NCBI RefSeq assembly: GCF_018613715.1
Contig: NZ_JAGGPT010000002.1
Coordinates: forward strand, 124,001-188,000
From: Chryseobacterium sp. ISL-6
Lineage (GTDB): Bacteria > Bacteroidota > Bacteroidia > Flavobacteriales > Weeksellaceae
DNA: 64,000 bases
Direction of reading: 5' to 3'
Shown: piece after piece, positions 26,924 to 35,544 of the stretch
Layout: the number at the start of each line of letters is the position of its first letter
How positions within the stretch are numbered: position 1 is the stretch's first letter
Program-made: the position numbers and the translations under genes
Notes under the pieces: generated by a model
Told to the model about the DNA's origin: nothing
The model's database searches: none
What the model saw: only the letters and a program-made list of their open reading frames with translations

Positions 26924-28039
26924 TCATTTAATCATATCTGCTACAATCTCACCAATTTTCGGAGCAAGTGCCACCCCCATTCCAGACAATCTTACAGCGC
27001 AAAATTGCCTTTCTGAAAGTTGCTTCACAATCGGAGTTTTTTCGGAACCCATTGCCATGATCCCAGACCAGCGAAGAGCTATTCGAAATTCCTGATTGGG
27101 TAAGATCACTTCTCTTAAAAAGTTTTCAAGGTGAATCTGTAGGAATTCTGTGGTTTGAAAATCAGTTGTTTCTTCAGTTTTAAAATCTTGATTTCTCCCC
27201 CCACCCAATAAAATTCTATCTGCCAGGTTTCTGAAATAATAAAACCCTTCATCGCAGTGGAAAGTTCCTTTTAATTTCAAATTTTCAATAGGTTCTGTTA
27301 GCAAAATCTGACCACGTGCCGGAATAATTTCTTCATTCTCTAAAAATTTCGAACTAAAAGCGTTGGTACAGTATATAATTTGATGAGCCTGAATAGATAA
27401 TTCATCTGATAATTGAATCAGAATCACATCAGCATTTTCATCAACATTTGTTACTTCTGTTCCAAAAAGGAACTCCACTTTAAGTTCATAACATTTTTCA
27501 AGTAGCTTATGCAGAAGTTTTCCAGAGTGTAAACTTCCTTCACATGGATTCTCAATGAGAAAATTAGATTTCCCTAATCCAAAATCCTGTATTTTATTTT
27601 GTTGTAAAGAATAGGTATTTGGGATTCCGGTAATACATGTAAGATTTTCATTCACCTCATCCAATTTTTGCAAAGGATGATCATTATTCAATATTTCATA
27701 TCCCCCACTCAGTTCGAAATCAATTTCTGAACTCTTAAAATAAGTCTGAATTTTCTGAAGTCCCTCAAACCTCATTTTAACTAATTCCAAGGTCTTATTC
27801 CAACCCATCTTTTCCTGATCTGCAATAATCTCCGTTAGACTTCCAAAACAGGCAAAACCTGCATTTCTCGTCGAAGCTCCCAAAGGAATAGAATTCCTTT
27901 CAAGAATCAAAACAGATCGTTCGGGATATTTTTCTTTAATAGAAATAGCTGTCCATAATCCGGTGAAACCAGCACCAATAATGATGACATCTCTTTTTCT
28001 ATAAAAAGTTTCAAGTTCCCAAATGCTAGAATTGATCAT
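26924..28039 (-). CDS. FAD-dependent oxidoreductase (DAO family)
   Basis: A 371-residue flavoprotein of the D-amino acid oxidase / glycine oxidase superfamily. N-terminal FAD-binding motif DVIIIGAGFTGLWTAIS (GxGxxG) near residues 17-33 ending with ILERN, then STRNAGFACFGS, and a C-terminal FAD contact in SGMGVALAPKIGE. It resembles the YurR/PuuB-like type that oxidises amino acids or amines. Substrate unknown. No linked partner subunit; it lies between prfB and the AAA+ ATPase on the same strand. Confidence 0.87.
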   Translation of the reverse strand: MINSSIWELETFYRKRDVIIIGAGFTGLWTAISIKEKYPERSVLILERNSIPLGASTRNAGFACFGSLTEIIADQEKMGWNKTLELVKMRFEGLQKIQTYFKSSEIDFELSGGYEILNNDHPLQKLDEVNENLTCITGIPNTYSLQQNKIQDFGLGKSNFLIENPCEGSLHSGKLLHKLLEKCYELKVEFLFGTEVTNVDENADVILIQLSDELSIQAHQIIYCTNAFSSKFLENEEIIPARGQILLTEPIENLKLKGTFHCDEGFYYFRNLADRILLGGGRNQDFKTEETTDFQTTEFLQIHLENFLREVILPNQEFRIALRWSGIMAMGSEKTPIVKQLSERQFCAVRLSGMGVALAPKIGEIVADMIK

Positions 28040-28108
28040 ATGGTGGATAATTATCGTTGATAAATAATGAATTATTAAAACATATCCAAAGACTGACGAT
28101 TAAAATGA

Positions 28109-29473
28109 CTATCCTTTGTCTTTTCCGTTTCCTTCTTCCCCATTATGATGAAAACCGATCTCTCTGGTTGGTTCTTCCACTACTTTATAAGTTTCAAGTT
28201 CGGTTCTTAAAGATTTTATTCTGTACTGAAAATCATCGAAATTATTGATAATAGCATCATTTAAAAATCGTTCAACTTGCTCTAAATATTCTTCTGTAAG
28301 TTTACCAGCTGCATCTCTCAGAGCTCCACTTAAAAGAGTCTGATCAATAATAAGCTTTTCATTCTTTGTTCGTTGGTATAGATTTTTGATTCTTTTTTTC
28401 AGACTCTGTGTAAAATCCATTAACATGGTATTGCTAAAGGCTTTCATTTTAGAAGCACTCTCATTCCAGAAAGGGATTTTATCTGCTTTGTTATTTTTAA
28501 GGATCTTATACAATAAGGAATCACTTTCCAATCCTTTTGTCATCCCATACAGAATAATTTCTGAACGCTCTGCTGCATTGGGTGGAAATACTGGGATCAT
28601 CACATCAAATCTCCCCGGAGCCAATATCTCTTCATCAATTTCAGAAACAGAATTAGCTGATCCTACCATCAGAATATCTTCTTTTTGGAACTTTCCTATA
28701 TAATGGAGAATAATTTCCTGGGTTTCCAGATTACAGGAAGCTACATTATTTTCCGCACTCCTTTCCATCATGATATCATCAAAATCATCCATAAAAAGAA
28801 GCACCTTATCTTCTTTCATCATATTCATGAGAAAATCATTGAAGTTGGTTTTATTCCCATCTATTAAAGAAGTTCCCAGATAATGTTTTTTAACTTCCTT
28901 AAACTTATAGCTGATAATTTCGGCAATTTTATTCGCCCAGAAAATCTTACCGCTTCCCGGAGGTCCATAAAGAATAATTCCTGCAGGCTTATTAATCCCC
29001 CAGTCCTTAATCTGTTGTTTATTTAAAAAAGGTTCTAAAACACTAGATATATAAAAAAATAAATCACGATAGCCTATAAAATCACGATGCTGAAGACTCG
29101 TCTTCTGTCCAAAGTAATCATATACAAACTGATAGTTTCCACCCAATTTATTATCAATTCCATAACTTGAAATCGAAGAACGGAATAATCCGTTATCAAA
29201 AATATTAGGCGTGGTATCCTGTATTGCTTTTTCTATCTTTTCCTTAGGTTGGTTGATGGTTTCAGCAATCTGTTCGAGTGTCTTATTCTTATCCAGATCT
29301 TTTTCATAGCGTCTTAAAAAATCTATGTTTTCCCGGGCAAATTTTTCAAAATCCTGTTTGATCTCAAAATTAGTACTCATACACACTCCTAATTCCAGAT
29401 CAAAATCCTGTATAAATTGTTTGATCGCTTCTGCGGAAATATTTAATTCTTTGGCAAGTTCAATTAACTTCAT
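28109..29473 (-). CDS. AAA+ ATPase with IF2-N-like N-terminal domain
   Basis: A 454-residue protein. Residues 1-38 (MKLIELAKELNISAEAIKQF and following) look like the small helical IF2-N domain of bacterial initiation factor 2. The central AAA+ core has Walker A GPPGSGKI, Walker B LLFMDDFDD, a sensor-like VGSANSVSEIDEEIL and an arginine-rich APGRFDVMIPVFPP region like ClpX/FtsH/VPS4-type ATPases. The Thr/Ser after the Walker A lysine is Ile, which is unusual. ATG 29473 is chosen; the in-frame TTG at 29494 overlaps a -7 box. Function unknown; a protein-remodelling role is inferred only from the core. Confidence 0.82.
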   Translation of the reverse strand: MKLIELAKELNISAEAIKQFIQDFDLELGVCMSTNFEIKQDFEKFARENIDFLRRYEKDLDKNKTLEQIAETINQPKEKIEKAIQDTTPNIFDNGLFRSSISSYGIDNKLGGNYQFVYDYFGQKTSLQHRDFIGYRDLFFYISSVLEPFLNKQQIKDWGINKPAGIILYGPPGSGKIFWANKIAEIISYKFKEVKKHYLGTSLIDGNKTNFNDFLMNMMKEDKVLLFMDDFDDIMMERSAENNVASCNLETQEIILHYIGKFQKEDILMVGSANSVSEIDEEILAPGRFDVMIPVFPPNAAERSEIILYGMTKGLESDSLLYKILKNNKADKIPFWNESASKMKAFSNTMLMDFTQSLKKRIKNLYQRTKNEKLIIDQTLLSGALRDAAGKLTEEYLEQVERFLNDAIINNFDDFQYRIKSLRTELETYKVVEEPTREIGFHHNGEEGNGKDKG

Positions 29474-29491
29474 ATTCACGAATTGTACGAT

Positions 29492-29499
29492 CAAATTTA
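29492..29499 (-). promoter_or_regulatory. -7 box TAAATTTG of AAA+ ATPase gene
   Basis: Minus-strand TAAATTTG matches TAnnTTTG and ends 18 bases before the ATG at 29473. It overlaps the false TTG start. Confidence 0.55.
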
Positions 29500-29590
29500 A
29501 TATTTTAATCTCATAAAATATCAGACAATTTGACTAAATATTGTAACATTTTGTTTAAAACTAAGACTACTACTATGTAAAACAAATTAC

Positions 29591-30502
29591 ATGGAAAAAG
29601 TTTTGTCAGTAAAGAATTTAACTAAAAAATTCAAGAGAGTCGTAGTAAACAATATCTCATTTGATGTAGAAAGAGGTAATGTTTATGGCCTTCTGGGCCC
29701 CAATGGAAGTGGAAAATCCACTACATTCGGAATGTTGCTTTCAACCATAAATCCCACAAGTGGCGACTGGTATTGGTTTGGAAAAAAAGGCACTGATTCA
29801 GATACTTTAAAAAAAATAGGTGCGATTATCGAACAGCCTAATTTTTATCCTTATCTGAGTGCTGAAACGAACTTAAAGATCGTTGCCGAAATCAAGGGCG
29901 CTCCTTACGAAAGGATAGATGAAGTTTTAAAGACCGTTCATCTTTTCGAAAGAAAAAAAGATACTTTTAAAACCTTTTCCCTGGGAATGAAACAACGTCT
30001 GGCTATAGCTTCAGCGATGTTAAATAATCCTGAGGTCATGATCTTAGATGAACCTACCAACGGACTCGATCCTGAAGGTATCATTCAGATCAGGGATATC
30101 ATCTCCAGTATTGCCAAACAAGGTATTACCATTATTATTGCAAGCCATCTTCTGGATGAGATTGAAAAAATATGCAGTCATGTGATTGTTTTAAAAGAGG
30201 GAAATTCAATTTATAGCGGAAGAGTAGATGAAATTACAAGTAACAAAGGCTTTTTCGAATTGAAAGCTGACAACAATACCGCATTATTAAATGCCTTAGA
30301 AGAGCTTCAATGGTTTACTTCTGTAACCCTGGAAAATGATATCATAAAAGCTCAGATTCGTGAAGACGCTTCTATCTCTGCTTCTAATTTAAATCAAAAA
30401 TTAGCAGAAAAAGGTATTTTCTTGTCTCACTTATCTAAGAAAAAACTATCTCTTGAAACTCAATTCCTTGAACTTGTAAAAAACACCAATACCAATGCTT
30501 AA
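29591..30502 (+). CDS. ABC transporter ATP-binding protein
   Basis: A 303-residue ATPase of the CcmA/BcrA type. Walker A GPNGSGKST, Q-loop in IIEQPNF, signature SLGMKQRLAIA, Walker B VMILDEPTNGLD, and switch His in ASHLLDE are all intact. The C-terminal 80 residues are a regulatory extension common in this class. It overlaps the permease gene by 8 bases, so the two form one half-transporter operon. Substrate unknown; members export antibiotics, lipids or peptides. Confidence 0.94.
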   Translation: MEKVLSVKNLTKKFKRVVVNNISFDVERGNVYGLLGPNGSGKSTTFGMLLSTINPTSGDWYWFGKKGTDSDTLKKIGAIIEQPNFYPYLSAETNLKIVAEIKGAPYERIDEVLKTVHLFERKKDTFKTFSLGMKQRLAIASAMLNNPEVMILDEPTNGLDPEGIIQIRDIISSIAKQGITIIIASHLLDEIEKICSHVIVLKEGNSIYSGRVDEITSNKGFFELKADNNTALLNALEELQWFTSVTLENDIIKAQIREDASISASNLNQKLAEKGIFLSHLSKKKLSLETQFLELVKNTNTNA

Positions 30503-31340
30503 ATTACTAAAACTCGAGTACTACAAAAACCTGAATTACAGACCATTCAAGGTTTTTACGATATTATATTTTGCGATACTGGTGGCACTCCTTTTTATTG
30601 GATTAGTAGATCTGGATGTTTTTGGAGCGACCATCAATTTAAAAGAACAGGGAATTTATAACTTCCCGGAGATCTGGAATTTTACCACATGGATCGTAGC
30701 ATTATTAAAGATCTTCCTGGGTCTGATCATTGTATTTTCGATCTCTCAGGAATTCAGTAACAGAATGTTCAAGCAAAATACCATTGATGGATTAAGCAGA
30801 AAGGAATTTATTGCCTCTAAACTCTTAACGATAAGTGTTTTCACTATTGTTTCAACCGTTATTGTCTTTATTATTACACTTCTTTTAGGAGAAAGTTATT
30901 CTAAGGTGACCGGCTCTGAAATGGTTTTTAAGGAAATGTTCTTTATTGGAAACTATTTTGTTAAACTCTTTACTTTTTTCTGCTTCCTGATGTTTCTTTC
31001 CATACTACTGAGAAAATCGATGTTTGTATTCCTTGGCTTCTTTGTGTATTGGATCGGAGAGGGAATATTAACAGCCATCGAAGTATTTTTAAAGGTTCGC
31101 GGTACACAGGAACTGGAAAGAATGAAAATCCTGAAAGACGATTTCTTCTTTACTCACCTTTTACCATTAGACAGTATGTCCAACCTTATTCCTAATCCCA
31201 TGATGAGGCTAAATATGGCAAAAATGATGGGATTAAAGTATGAGTTTACCTATCCTACAGAAAGCTTAATTGCTTGTATCGTTTGGAGTGGGATCTTTAT
31301 TTTCGGTTCTTACTGGATCTTACGAAAGAGAGACTGGTAG
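30495..31340 (+). CDS. ABC transporter permease (ABC-2 type)
   Basis: A 281-residue membrane protein with about six hydrophobic helices (for example near 20-40, 72-90, 113-135, 153-175, 180-200, 255-275) and the family-like cytosolic stretch FSISQEFSNRMFKQNTIDGLSRKEF, seen in ABC-2/BcrB-like permeases. It works with the preceding ATPase, whose gene it overlaps. The transported compound is not known. A hairpin terminator follows the stop. Confidence 0.85.
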   Translation: MLKLLKLEYYKNLNYRPFKVFTILYFAILVALLFIGLVDLDVFGATINLKEQGIYNFPEIWNFTTWIVALLKIFLGLIIVFSISQEFSNRMFKQNTIDGLSRKEFIASKLLTISVFTIVSTVIVFIITLLLGESYSKVTGSEMVFKEMFFIGNYFVKLFTFFCFLMFLSILLRKSMFVFLGFFVYWIGEGILTAIEVFLKVRGTQELERMKILKDDFFFTHLLPLDSMSNLIPNPMMRLNMAKMMGLKYEFTYPTESLIACIVWSGIFIFGSYWILRKRDW

Positions 31341-31374
31341 TTTTTTTAATTAAAAGATTTAAAATTAAAATATT

Positions 31375-31405
31375 AAAAGTGGTTCATTTTTTGAATCACT
31401 TTTTC
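31375..31405 (+). terminator. intrinsic terminator after ABC operon
   Basis: Arms AAAAGTGGTTCA (31375-31386) and TGAATCACTTTT (31392-31403), with one G-U pair, then T-rich. Confidence 0.7.
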
Positions 31406-31430
31406 TTATTAAAATTCCCCCTTATCAACA

Positions 31431-32075
31431 ATGATGAAACTGATTCTGAGTATACTTCTGGCAACATCCATAGGTATTTCATGTTCAAAAAAAACAGAGC
31501 CCATTATTCCAAATCCTGCAATCAATACAGCAAAACCACCTATCGCTGATGATGAAAAAACAGATAGAAAGGCTCAAGAAGCTCAATTATTCTGTAAGAA
31601 AAATAACTTTAATACAGACTTTTGTATTTTAATAGACATGAGTTTACATTCTGGTTTAAACAGATTTTTCGTGTATGATTTTAATCAAAAAAAAGTCACT
31701 CAGAAGTATTTGGTTGGTCATGGGTGTGGAAATAACTCGTGGAGTTCGGATGAATCAAAAGACAATCCGACTTTTAGCAATGAGGACGGAAGTCATCTTT
31801 CTTCATTGGGAAAATACAGAATCGGAGAAAGAGGAAGCAGTGAATGGGGAATTAATATCAAGTACTTAATGCATGGATTAGATGAAACTAATGATAATGC
31901 ATTGAAAAGAACAATCGTTTTCCACTCCTGGAATAAAATGAGTAATAAAGAAATATATCCCAATGGCTCTCCTGAGGGATGGGGATGTCCAACGGTGTCT
32001 AATGATGCCCTAAGAGCAATAGATCCTTTACTGAAAAATTCTTCCAAACCAGTTTTGATGTGGATCTATAATTAA
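31431..32075 (+). CDS. murein L,D-transpeptidase catalytic domain family lipoprotein
   Basis: A 214-residue predicted lipoprotein (signal ILLATSIGISCSKK). The mature part resembles the YkuD_2-type L,D-transpeptidase domain: LIDMSLHSGLNRFFVYDF, VGHGCGNN, then HSWNKM and GWGCPTVS, the last with the likely catalytic Cys and its preceding His element. Such enzymes may cross-link or trim peptidoglycan or attach proteins to it. ATG 31431 (the first of two adjacent Met codons) fits a short signal. It is a single gene after the ABC operon terminator. Confidence 0.82.
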   Translation: MMKLILSILLATSIGISCSKKTEPIIPNPAINTAKPPIADDEKTDRKAQEAQLFCKKNNFNTDFCILIDMSLHSGLNRFFVYDFNQKKVTQKYLVGHGCGNNSWSSDESKDNPTFSNEDGSHLSSLGKYRIGERGSSEWGINIKYLMHGLDETNDNALKRTIVFHSWNKMSNKEIYPNGSPEGWGCPTVSNDALRAIDPLLKNSSKPVLMWIYN

Positions 32076-32123
32076 AACATTTCATCAATCAATCTTTGAC
32101 AATTTTTCTCTAATTTTATCAAA

Positions 32124-32810
32124 ATGCCAGTCTTGAAGAAAATATATTATGTTCCCGGATTGATAAGCGCTATTCTTATTCCGCTTTTGTTTTGGTACTA
32201 TGCGAGTACTCGGATTGATAAAACAGTAATCAATGTAATAGATGTTTGGTTACCATCTAAAATAGGAAACGAAAACAGTGGTGAAATGGGACGTTTCATA
32301 CCTCCTAAAAACTGGACTTATAAAAAGTTAATTGTTCCCCCCAATAGAGCTAAAAAGAATTCAAATCTTTATGTTTCAGAAATAAAGAAACTCAAAGAAA
32401 GAAATGAAAAAGAAACCGGAATCGAATTTGTATTAAATAAAAAGAACTCTTATGGCGATTTCGTTTCTCTCTTAAATGATTTGAGTGTTGCAAAGGTGGA
32501 CACTTACGGTTTTGATCTCAATGACACCGGACACCTCTTTGTTTCATACACCTCGCCTATTACTAAAAGTCCAATAGAAGAATGTTATTTATGCAACGAT
32601 CATATAATAAGTGTAGACCCCAATGATCAGAAAGGTTGGAACTTTAATCTGGATTTCATACGTGAAATAAATATTGAATTTTTCTTTAACAATATGGCGA
32701 AGCTTCCAAAAAATGCATATTATATCATTTTCGGCTTTTTACTATTTTTAAATATCTCAATGTTGAGTATTAAAGAAAATTTTCAAATCAACAGAAAAGT
32801 ATTGATATGA
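32124..32810 (+). CDS. unknown membrane-anchored protein, tandem copy 1
   Basis: A 228-residue protein with no family I recognise. One N-terminal membrane helix (residues about 6-26), a periplasmic domain of about 160 residues, and a C-terminal helix (about 197-217) followed by KENFQINRK. Features shared with the next gene: NERNEKETGIEF-like block (RNEKETGIEF), SYGDFVSLLNDL, a GHLF strand, and EECYLCND with a CxxC pair. The domain order faintly recalls ExbD/TolR, but those lack the second helix, so this is not claimed. It overlaps the paralog by 4 bases. Confidence 0.75.
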   Translation: MPVLKKIYYVPGLISAILIPLLFWYYASTRIDKTVINVIDVWLPSKIGNENSGEMGRFIPPKNWTYKKLIVPPNRAKKNSNLYVSEIKKLKERNEKETGIEFVLNKKNSYGDFVSLLNDLSVAKVDTYGFDLNDTGHLFVSYTSPITKSPIEECYLCNDHIISVDPNDQKGWNFNLDFIREINIEFFFNNMAKLPKNAYYIIFGFLLFLNISMLSIKENFQINRKVLI

Positions 32811-33490
32811 AAAAGATATATTATGTTCCCGGATTAATAAGCGCTGCTCTCATTCCGCTTTTGTTTTGGTATTATGGAAATCAAAAGTTTGAAGAAATTA
32901 ACCTCAATGTTATTGATATTGGCCTTCCTGTCAAGGCCAAATCGGGAGATGAAAATAATAGAGCTTCTTTCGAATCGATAAGAAATTGGAATTATAAAAA
33001 AATAAGAGTACTTCCAAATACTGCAAAGGAAAATTCAAAATTGTATGTATCGGAAATTCAAAACCTTAAGAAAAGGAATGAAAAAGAAACAGGAATTGAG
33101 TTTATTCTGGACGATCATAATACATATGGAGATTTCGCTTCTTTACTTAATGACATGCATATTACAAAAAATGAAGAATATGCTTTAGACCTAAATAAAA
33201 CAGGACACTTTTTCGCTATTCATACCTACATAAACCCAGAAAAAGAAGAATGCTTTTTATGTGGTGATGTTATCGCAATTCCAATTGATTCAGGAGTAGA
33301 AAATAATTGGGAAGCTTACTTAAAATATATAGAACCGAAAGGTTATGATAAGTTTACTGATATCTTAATAAAACTTCCCAAACAAACTTTCCTGCTTATT
33401 TTTGGATTTTTAATCTTACTTCATATGTCGATGTTAAGTTTTAAAGAAAATTTTCAAATCAACAGGAATCCCTTCAAGTACGTAAATTGA
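32807..33490 (+). CDS. unknown membrane-anchored protein, tandem copy 2
   Basis: A 227-residue paralog of the preceding protein, starting at ATG 32807 which overlaps its stop (ATGA). The first helix (KKIYYVPGLISAALIPLLFW) and last segment (SFKENFQINRN) are nearly identical between copies, while the middle is more diverged; the CxxC pair (EECFLCGD) and TYGDFASLLNDM are kept. This pattern indicates tandem duplication followed by divergence of the periplasmic part. Function unknown. Confidence 0.75.
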   Translation: MKKIYYVPGLISAALIPLLFWYYGNQKFEEINLNVIDIGLPVKAKSGDENNRASFESIRNWNYKKIRVLPNTAKENSKLYVSEIQNLKKRNEKETGIEFILDDHNTYGDFASLLNDMHITKNEEYALDLNKTGHFFAIHTYINPEKEECFLCGDVIAIPIDSGVENNWEAYLKYIEPKGYDKFTDILIKLPKQTFLLIFGFLILLHMSMLSFKENFQINRNPFKYVN

Positions 33491-33510
33491 GCTAAAGTAA
33501 TCGACTAACC

Positions 33511-33588
33511 GTGTCATTCCGTAGGAATCTAAATCAACTATTTTAAATTAAAAAAAGATTCCTCACTATGCTCTGTTCCGAATGACAC
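33511..33588. repeat. nested inverted repeat element (GTGTCATTC type)
   Basis: Outer arms GTGTCATTC (33511-33519) and GAATGACAC (33580-33588); inner arms AGGAATCT (33523-33530) and AGATTCCT (33556-33563). The layout of two nested arm pairs fits a dispersed intergenic hairpin element. Only one copy is in this window. Confidence 0.65.
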
Positions 33589-33596
33589 AAAAATAA

Positions 33597-33622
33597 AAAA
33601 GGCTGCTTTTCAGCAACCTTTT
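33597..33622 (-). terminator. intrinsic terminator of sigma/MsrAB operon
   Basis: Minus strand reads AAAAGGTTGCTGAAAAGCAG then CCTTTTTTATTTTT: a slightly imperfect stem with a T tract, placed 6 bases after the MsrAB stop. Confidence 0.7.
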
Positions 33623-33627
33623 GTCAA

Positions 33628-34713
33628 TTATTTTTTATCCAGTAAAGGAAGATATTCACCATATCCTTTTTTCTGCATTTCATCTTTGGGAATGAATTTT
33701 AATGAAGCACTGTTGATACAGTAACGTAATCCTCCTTTGTCTGCAGGCCCATCTGTGAAAACATGTCCGAGGTGAGCATCCCCTGTTTTACTTCTAACTT
33801 CAACTCTGGTCATTCCTACAGATTTGTCTATTTTCTCATCAATTACATTTTTAGTAATTGGTTTGGAAAAACTTGGCCATCCACAACCAGATTCAAATTT
33901 ATCTGTTGAGATAAACAACGGTTCCCCTGTTGTAATATCTACATAAATCCCTTCACGAAACTCTTTATCGTATTCATTTTGAAAAGGTCTTTCAGTAGCA
34001 TTTTCTTGCGTTACGCTGTATTGTTCAGCAGTAAGTTTTTCTTTTAAAACCTTTTTATCCTGTTTTTGATATTTAGCTTTTGGAAGTGGATTCGCGTTTT
34101 TAGCCATTTCAAAAAGTCCTGGCTCTATATGGCAATATCCCCCTGGGTTTTTATCCAAATAATCCTGATGATAATCCTCTGCCTTATAGAAATTTTTCAA
34201 TGGAATTGTTTCTACTACAACGGGTTTATTATAACTCTTAGCTAGCTTTTGCACCTCTTCTTTTATAATGGCTTCTGTAGCCTTATCAGTAGAATAAATC
34301 CCCGTTCTGTATTGGTCTCCCCTATCGTTTCCTTGTTGGTTTAAACTTGTAGGATCGATGGTTTTGAAATATAGGTCAATTAATAGTTTTAAATCCACTT
34401 GCTCAGGATCATACTTCACTTTTACCGTTTCTGCAAAACCTGTAGAATGACTTACTACTTCTTCATAGGTAGGATTTGTTTTGTTTCCGTTGGCATAACC
34501 AACTTCCGTTCCTACAACTCCACGAATTTGTTGAAAAAAATGCTCTGTTCCCCAGAAACATCCACCTGCAAAATAAACTTCTTTTACATTTTTACTATCC
34601 ATAATGGTCTCATTTTCTTTTTTTACTTCTGTGGATTTCTTTGAATCTCCACAACTTCTTGCAAATACTGCAATACCCAGAATAATTCCGAGTAATATTA
34701 ATATACTTTTCAT
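33628..34713 (-). CDS. msrAB: bifunctional methionine sulfoxide reductase MsrA-MsrB, membrane or lipid anchored
   Basis: A 361-residue fusion. After an N-terminal hydrophobic segment (about residues 2-18, followed by ARSCGD, a possible lipobox Cys) comes MsrA with catalytic GGCFWG near residues 50-55 and the C-terminal MsrB with SGCGWPSF and catalytic [11 protein letters not shown]. MsrB lacks the structural zinc CxxC pairs. Together they reduce S- and R-methionine sulfoxide in exported proteins. Start: ATG 34713 chosen; a GTG at 34731 overlapping the DUF417 stop is also possible. The gene ends the sigma factor operon. Confidence 0.9.
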   Translation of the reverse strand: MKSILILLGIILGIAVFARSCGDSKKSTEVKKENETIMDSKNVKEVYFAGGCFWGTEHFFQQIRGVVGTEVGYANGNKTNPTYEEVVSHSTGFAETVKVKYDPEQVDLKLLIDLYFKTIDPTSLNQQGNDRGDQYRTGIYSTDKATEAIIKEEVQKLAKSYNKPVVVETIPLKNFYKAEDYHQDYLDKNPGGYCHIEPGLFEMAKNANPLPKAKYQKQDKKVLKEKLTAEQYSVTQENATERPFQNEYDKEFREGIYVDITTGEPLFISTDKFESGCGWPSFSKPITKNVIDEKIDKSVGMTRVEVRSKTGDAHLGHVFTDGPADKGGLRYCINSASLKFIPKDEMQKKGYGEYLPLLDKK

Positions 34714-34730
34714 TTTTATCTTTTTATTCA

Positions 34731-35180
34731 CTATTTATTTTTTTGAAATATCATCAATCCAAATCCCAAAAACATTAGGTCTTTCAGAATGAAAAAATCC
34801 GTTATTGGTATTCCATCCACTACTTTCCATATTCCCGGTGTTGTAAATAAATAACTTAAGGTAACCAGAAAAGTAATGATCATACCTATTCCTGCATATC
34901 GTCTTAGAAATACAAATTTCGCACTAAATATCAGTAATAATGCAATGATAATTTCTATCGCTCCGATAGCATTTGACACCGTTTGTACACTTGCTATTTT
35001 ATATACGAAAAAGGTGAGGAAATGGTTTTCGACTAAGCTTTTTATTCCCTGCGCTTCGGTAGGAGTGAATTTGAAAATTCCTATCCATAGTAGGATAAGC
35101 GCTGCTCCGAAAAGTGAAATGTAATAACCAAGTTTATACGTCGGTTGTTCCTTGGTCAGTACTTGTGATGTTCCGTTCAT
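34731..35180 (-). CDS. DUF417 family (RclC/YkgB-like) membrane protein
   Basis: A 149-residue inner-membrane protein with four hydrophobic helices (about 20-38, 55-75, 78-95, 100-115) and the family blocks [20 protein letters not shown] and [12 protein letters not shown]. The E. coli member RclC (YkgB) belongs to the reactive chlorine rcl operon. It lies between an anti-sigma gene and MsrAB with the next coding region 17 bases downstream, so it likely works in the same envelope stress response. Confidence 0.87.
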   Translation of the reverse strand: MNGTSQVLTKEQPTYKLGYYISLFGAALILLWIGIFKFTPTEAQGIKSLVENHFLTFFVYKIASVQTVSNAIGAIEIIIALLLIFSAKFVFLRRYAGIGMIITFLVTLSYLFTTPGIWKVVDGIPITDFFILKDLMFLGFGLMIFQKNK

Positions 35181-35199
35181 ATTTTTAAGATTTTGAATA

Positions 35200-35225
35200 T
35201 ATACTTTATTATTTTCAAAAGTATA
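35200..35225 (-). promoter_or_regulatory. internal promoter with overlapping inverted repeat before DUF417 gene
   Basis: Minus-strand TACTTTTG (35216-35223) matches TAnnTTTG. It is covered by an inverted repeat TATACTTT (35200-35207) / AAAGTATA (35218-35225), a candidate operator. The gap between anti-sigma and DUF417 genes is 80 bases, the longest inside this cluster, which fits a second regulated promoter. Confidence 0.45.
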
Positions 35226-35260
35226 GTCGGAACAGCTTCAAAATCCTGACAGAATTTTTA

Positions 35261-35533
35261 TTAAAAATTTATCTTTTTAATCACATCATTCTTAAATCCT
35301 TGAATATCAGAATCATTTATTTTATCATTTTCCTTTTGTACAAAAGTTTTTTTCATAATCTCATCAAGGATCTCCAGCTTTTTTTGATAAGCCCTGCACC
35401 ATTTACAAATTCTAAGATGCATAGAAAGCTTCCGATCCTCTTTCTGGGAAATGGATCCGGCGTTTCTCTTTTCCATAAGCAATGTGGCCGTGCTGCATGG
35501 AAGGAATATCAAATGAATAAATTTTTTCAACAT
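35261..35533 (-). CDS. small zinc-binding (ZAS-like) anti-sigma factor
   Basis: A 90-residue soluble protein. The pattern H39-x3-C43-x2-C46 (MHLRICKWC) with an upstream C13 is the ZAS/zf-HC2 arrangement of zinc-binding anti-sigma factors such as RsrA. No full membrane helix follows, unlike many Bacteroidota anti-sigmas. ATG 35533 is chosen because an in-frame TTG at 35563 would overlap the sigma gene. It begins 11 bases after the sigma stop, so it is almost surely the partner of that sigma factor. Confidence 0.75.
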   Translation of the reverse strand: MLKKFIHLIFLPCSTATLLMEKRNAGSISQKEDRKLSMHLRICKWCRAYQKKLEILDEIMKKTFVQKENDKINDSDIQGFKNDVIKKINF

Positions 35534-35544
35534 TTTTAAATACT

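Noticed and set aside
32124..33490. Idea that the tandem pair are ExbD/TolR proteins of a Ton-type motor
   Set aside because: They have a second C-terminal membrane helix, no TolQ/ExbB or TonB gene is adjacent, and the conserved Asp in the first helix of ExbD is absent.
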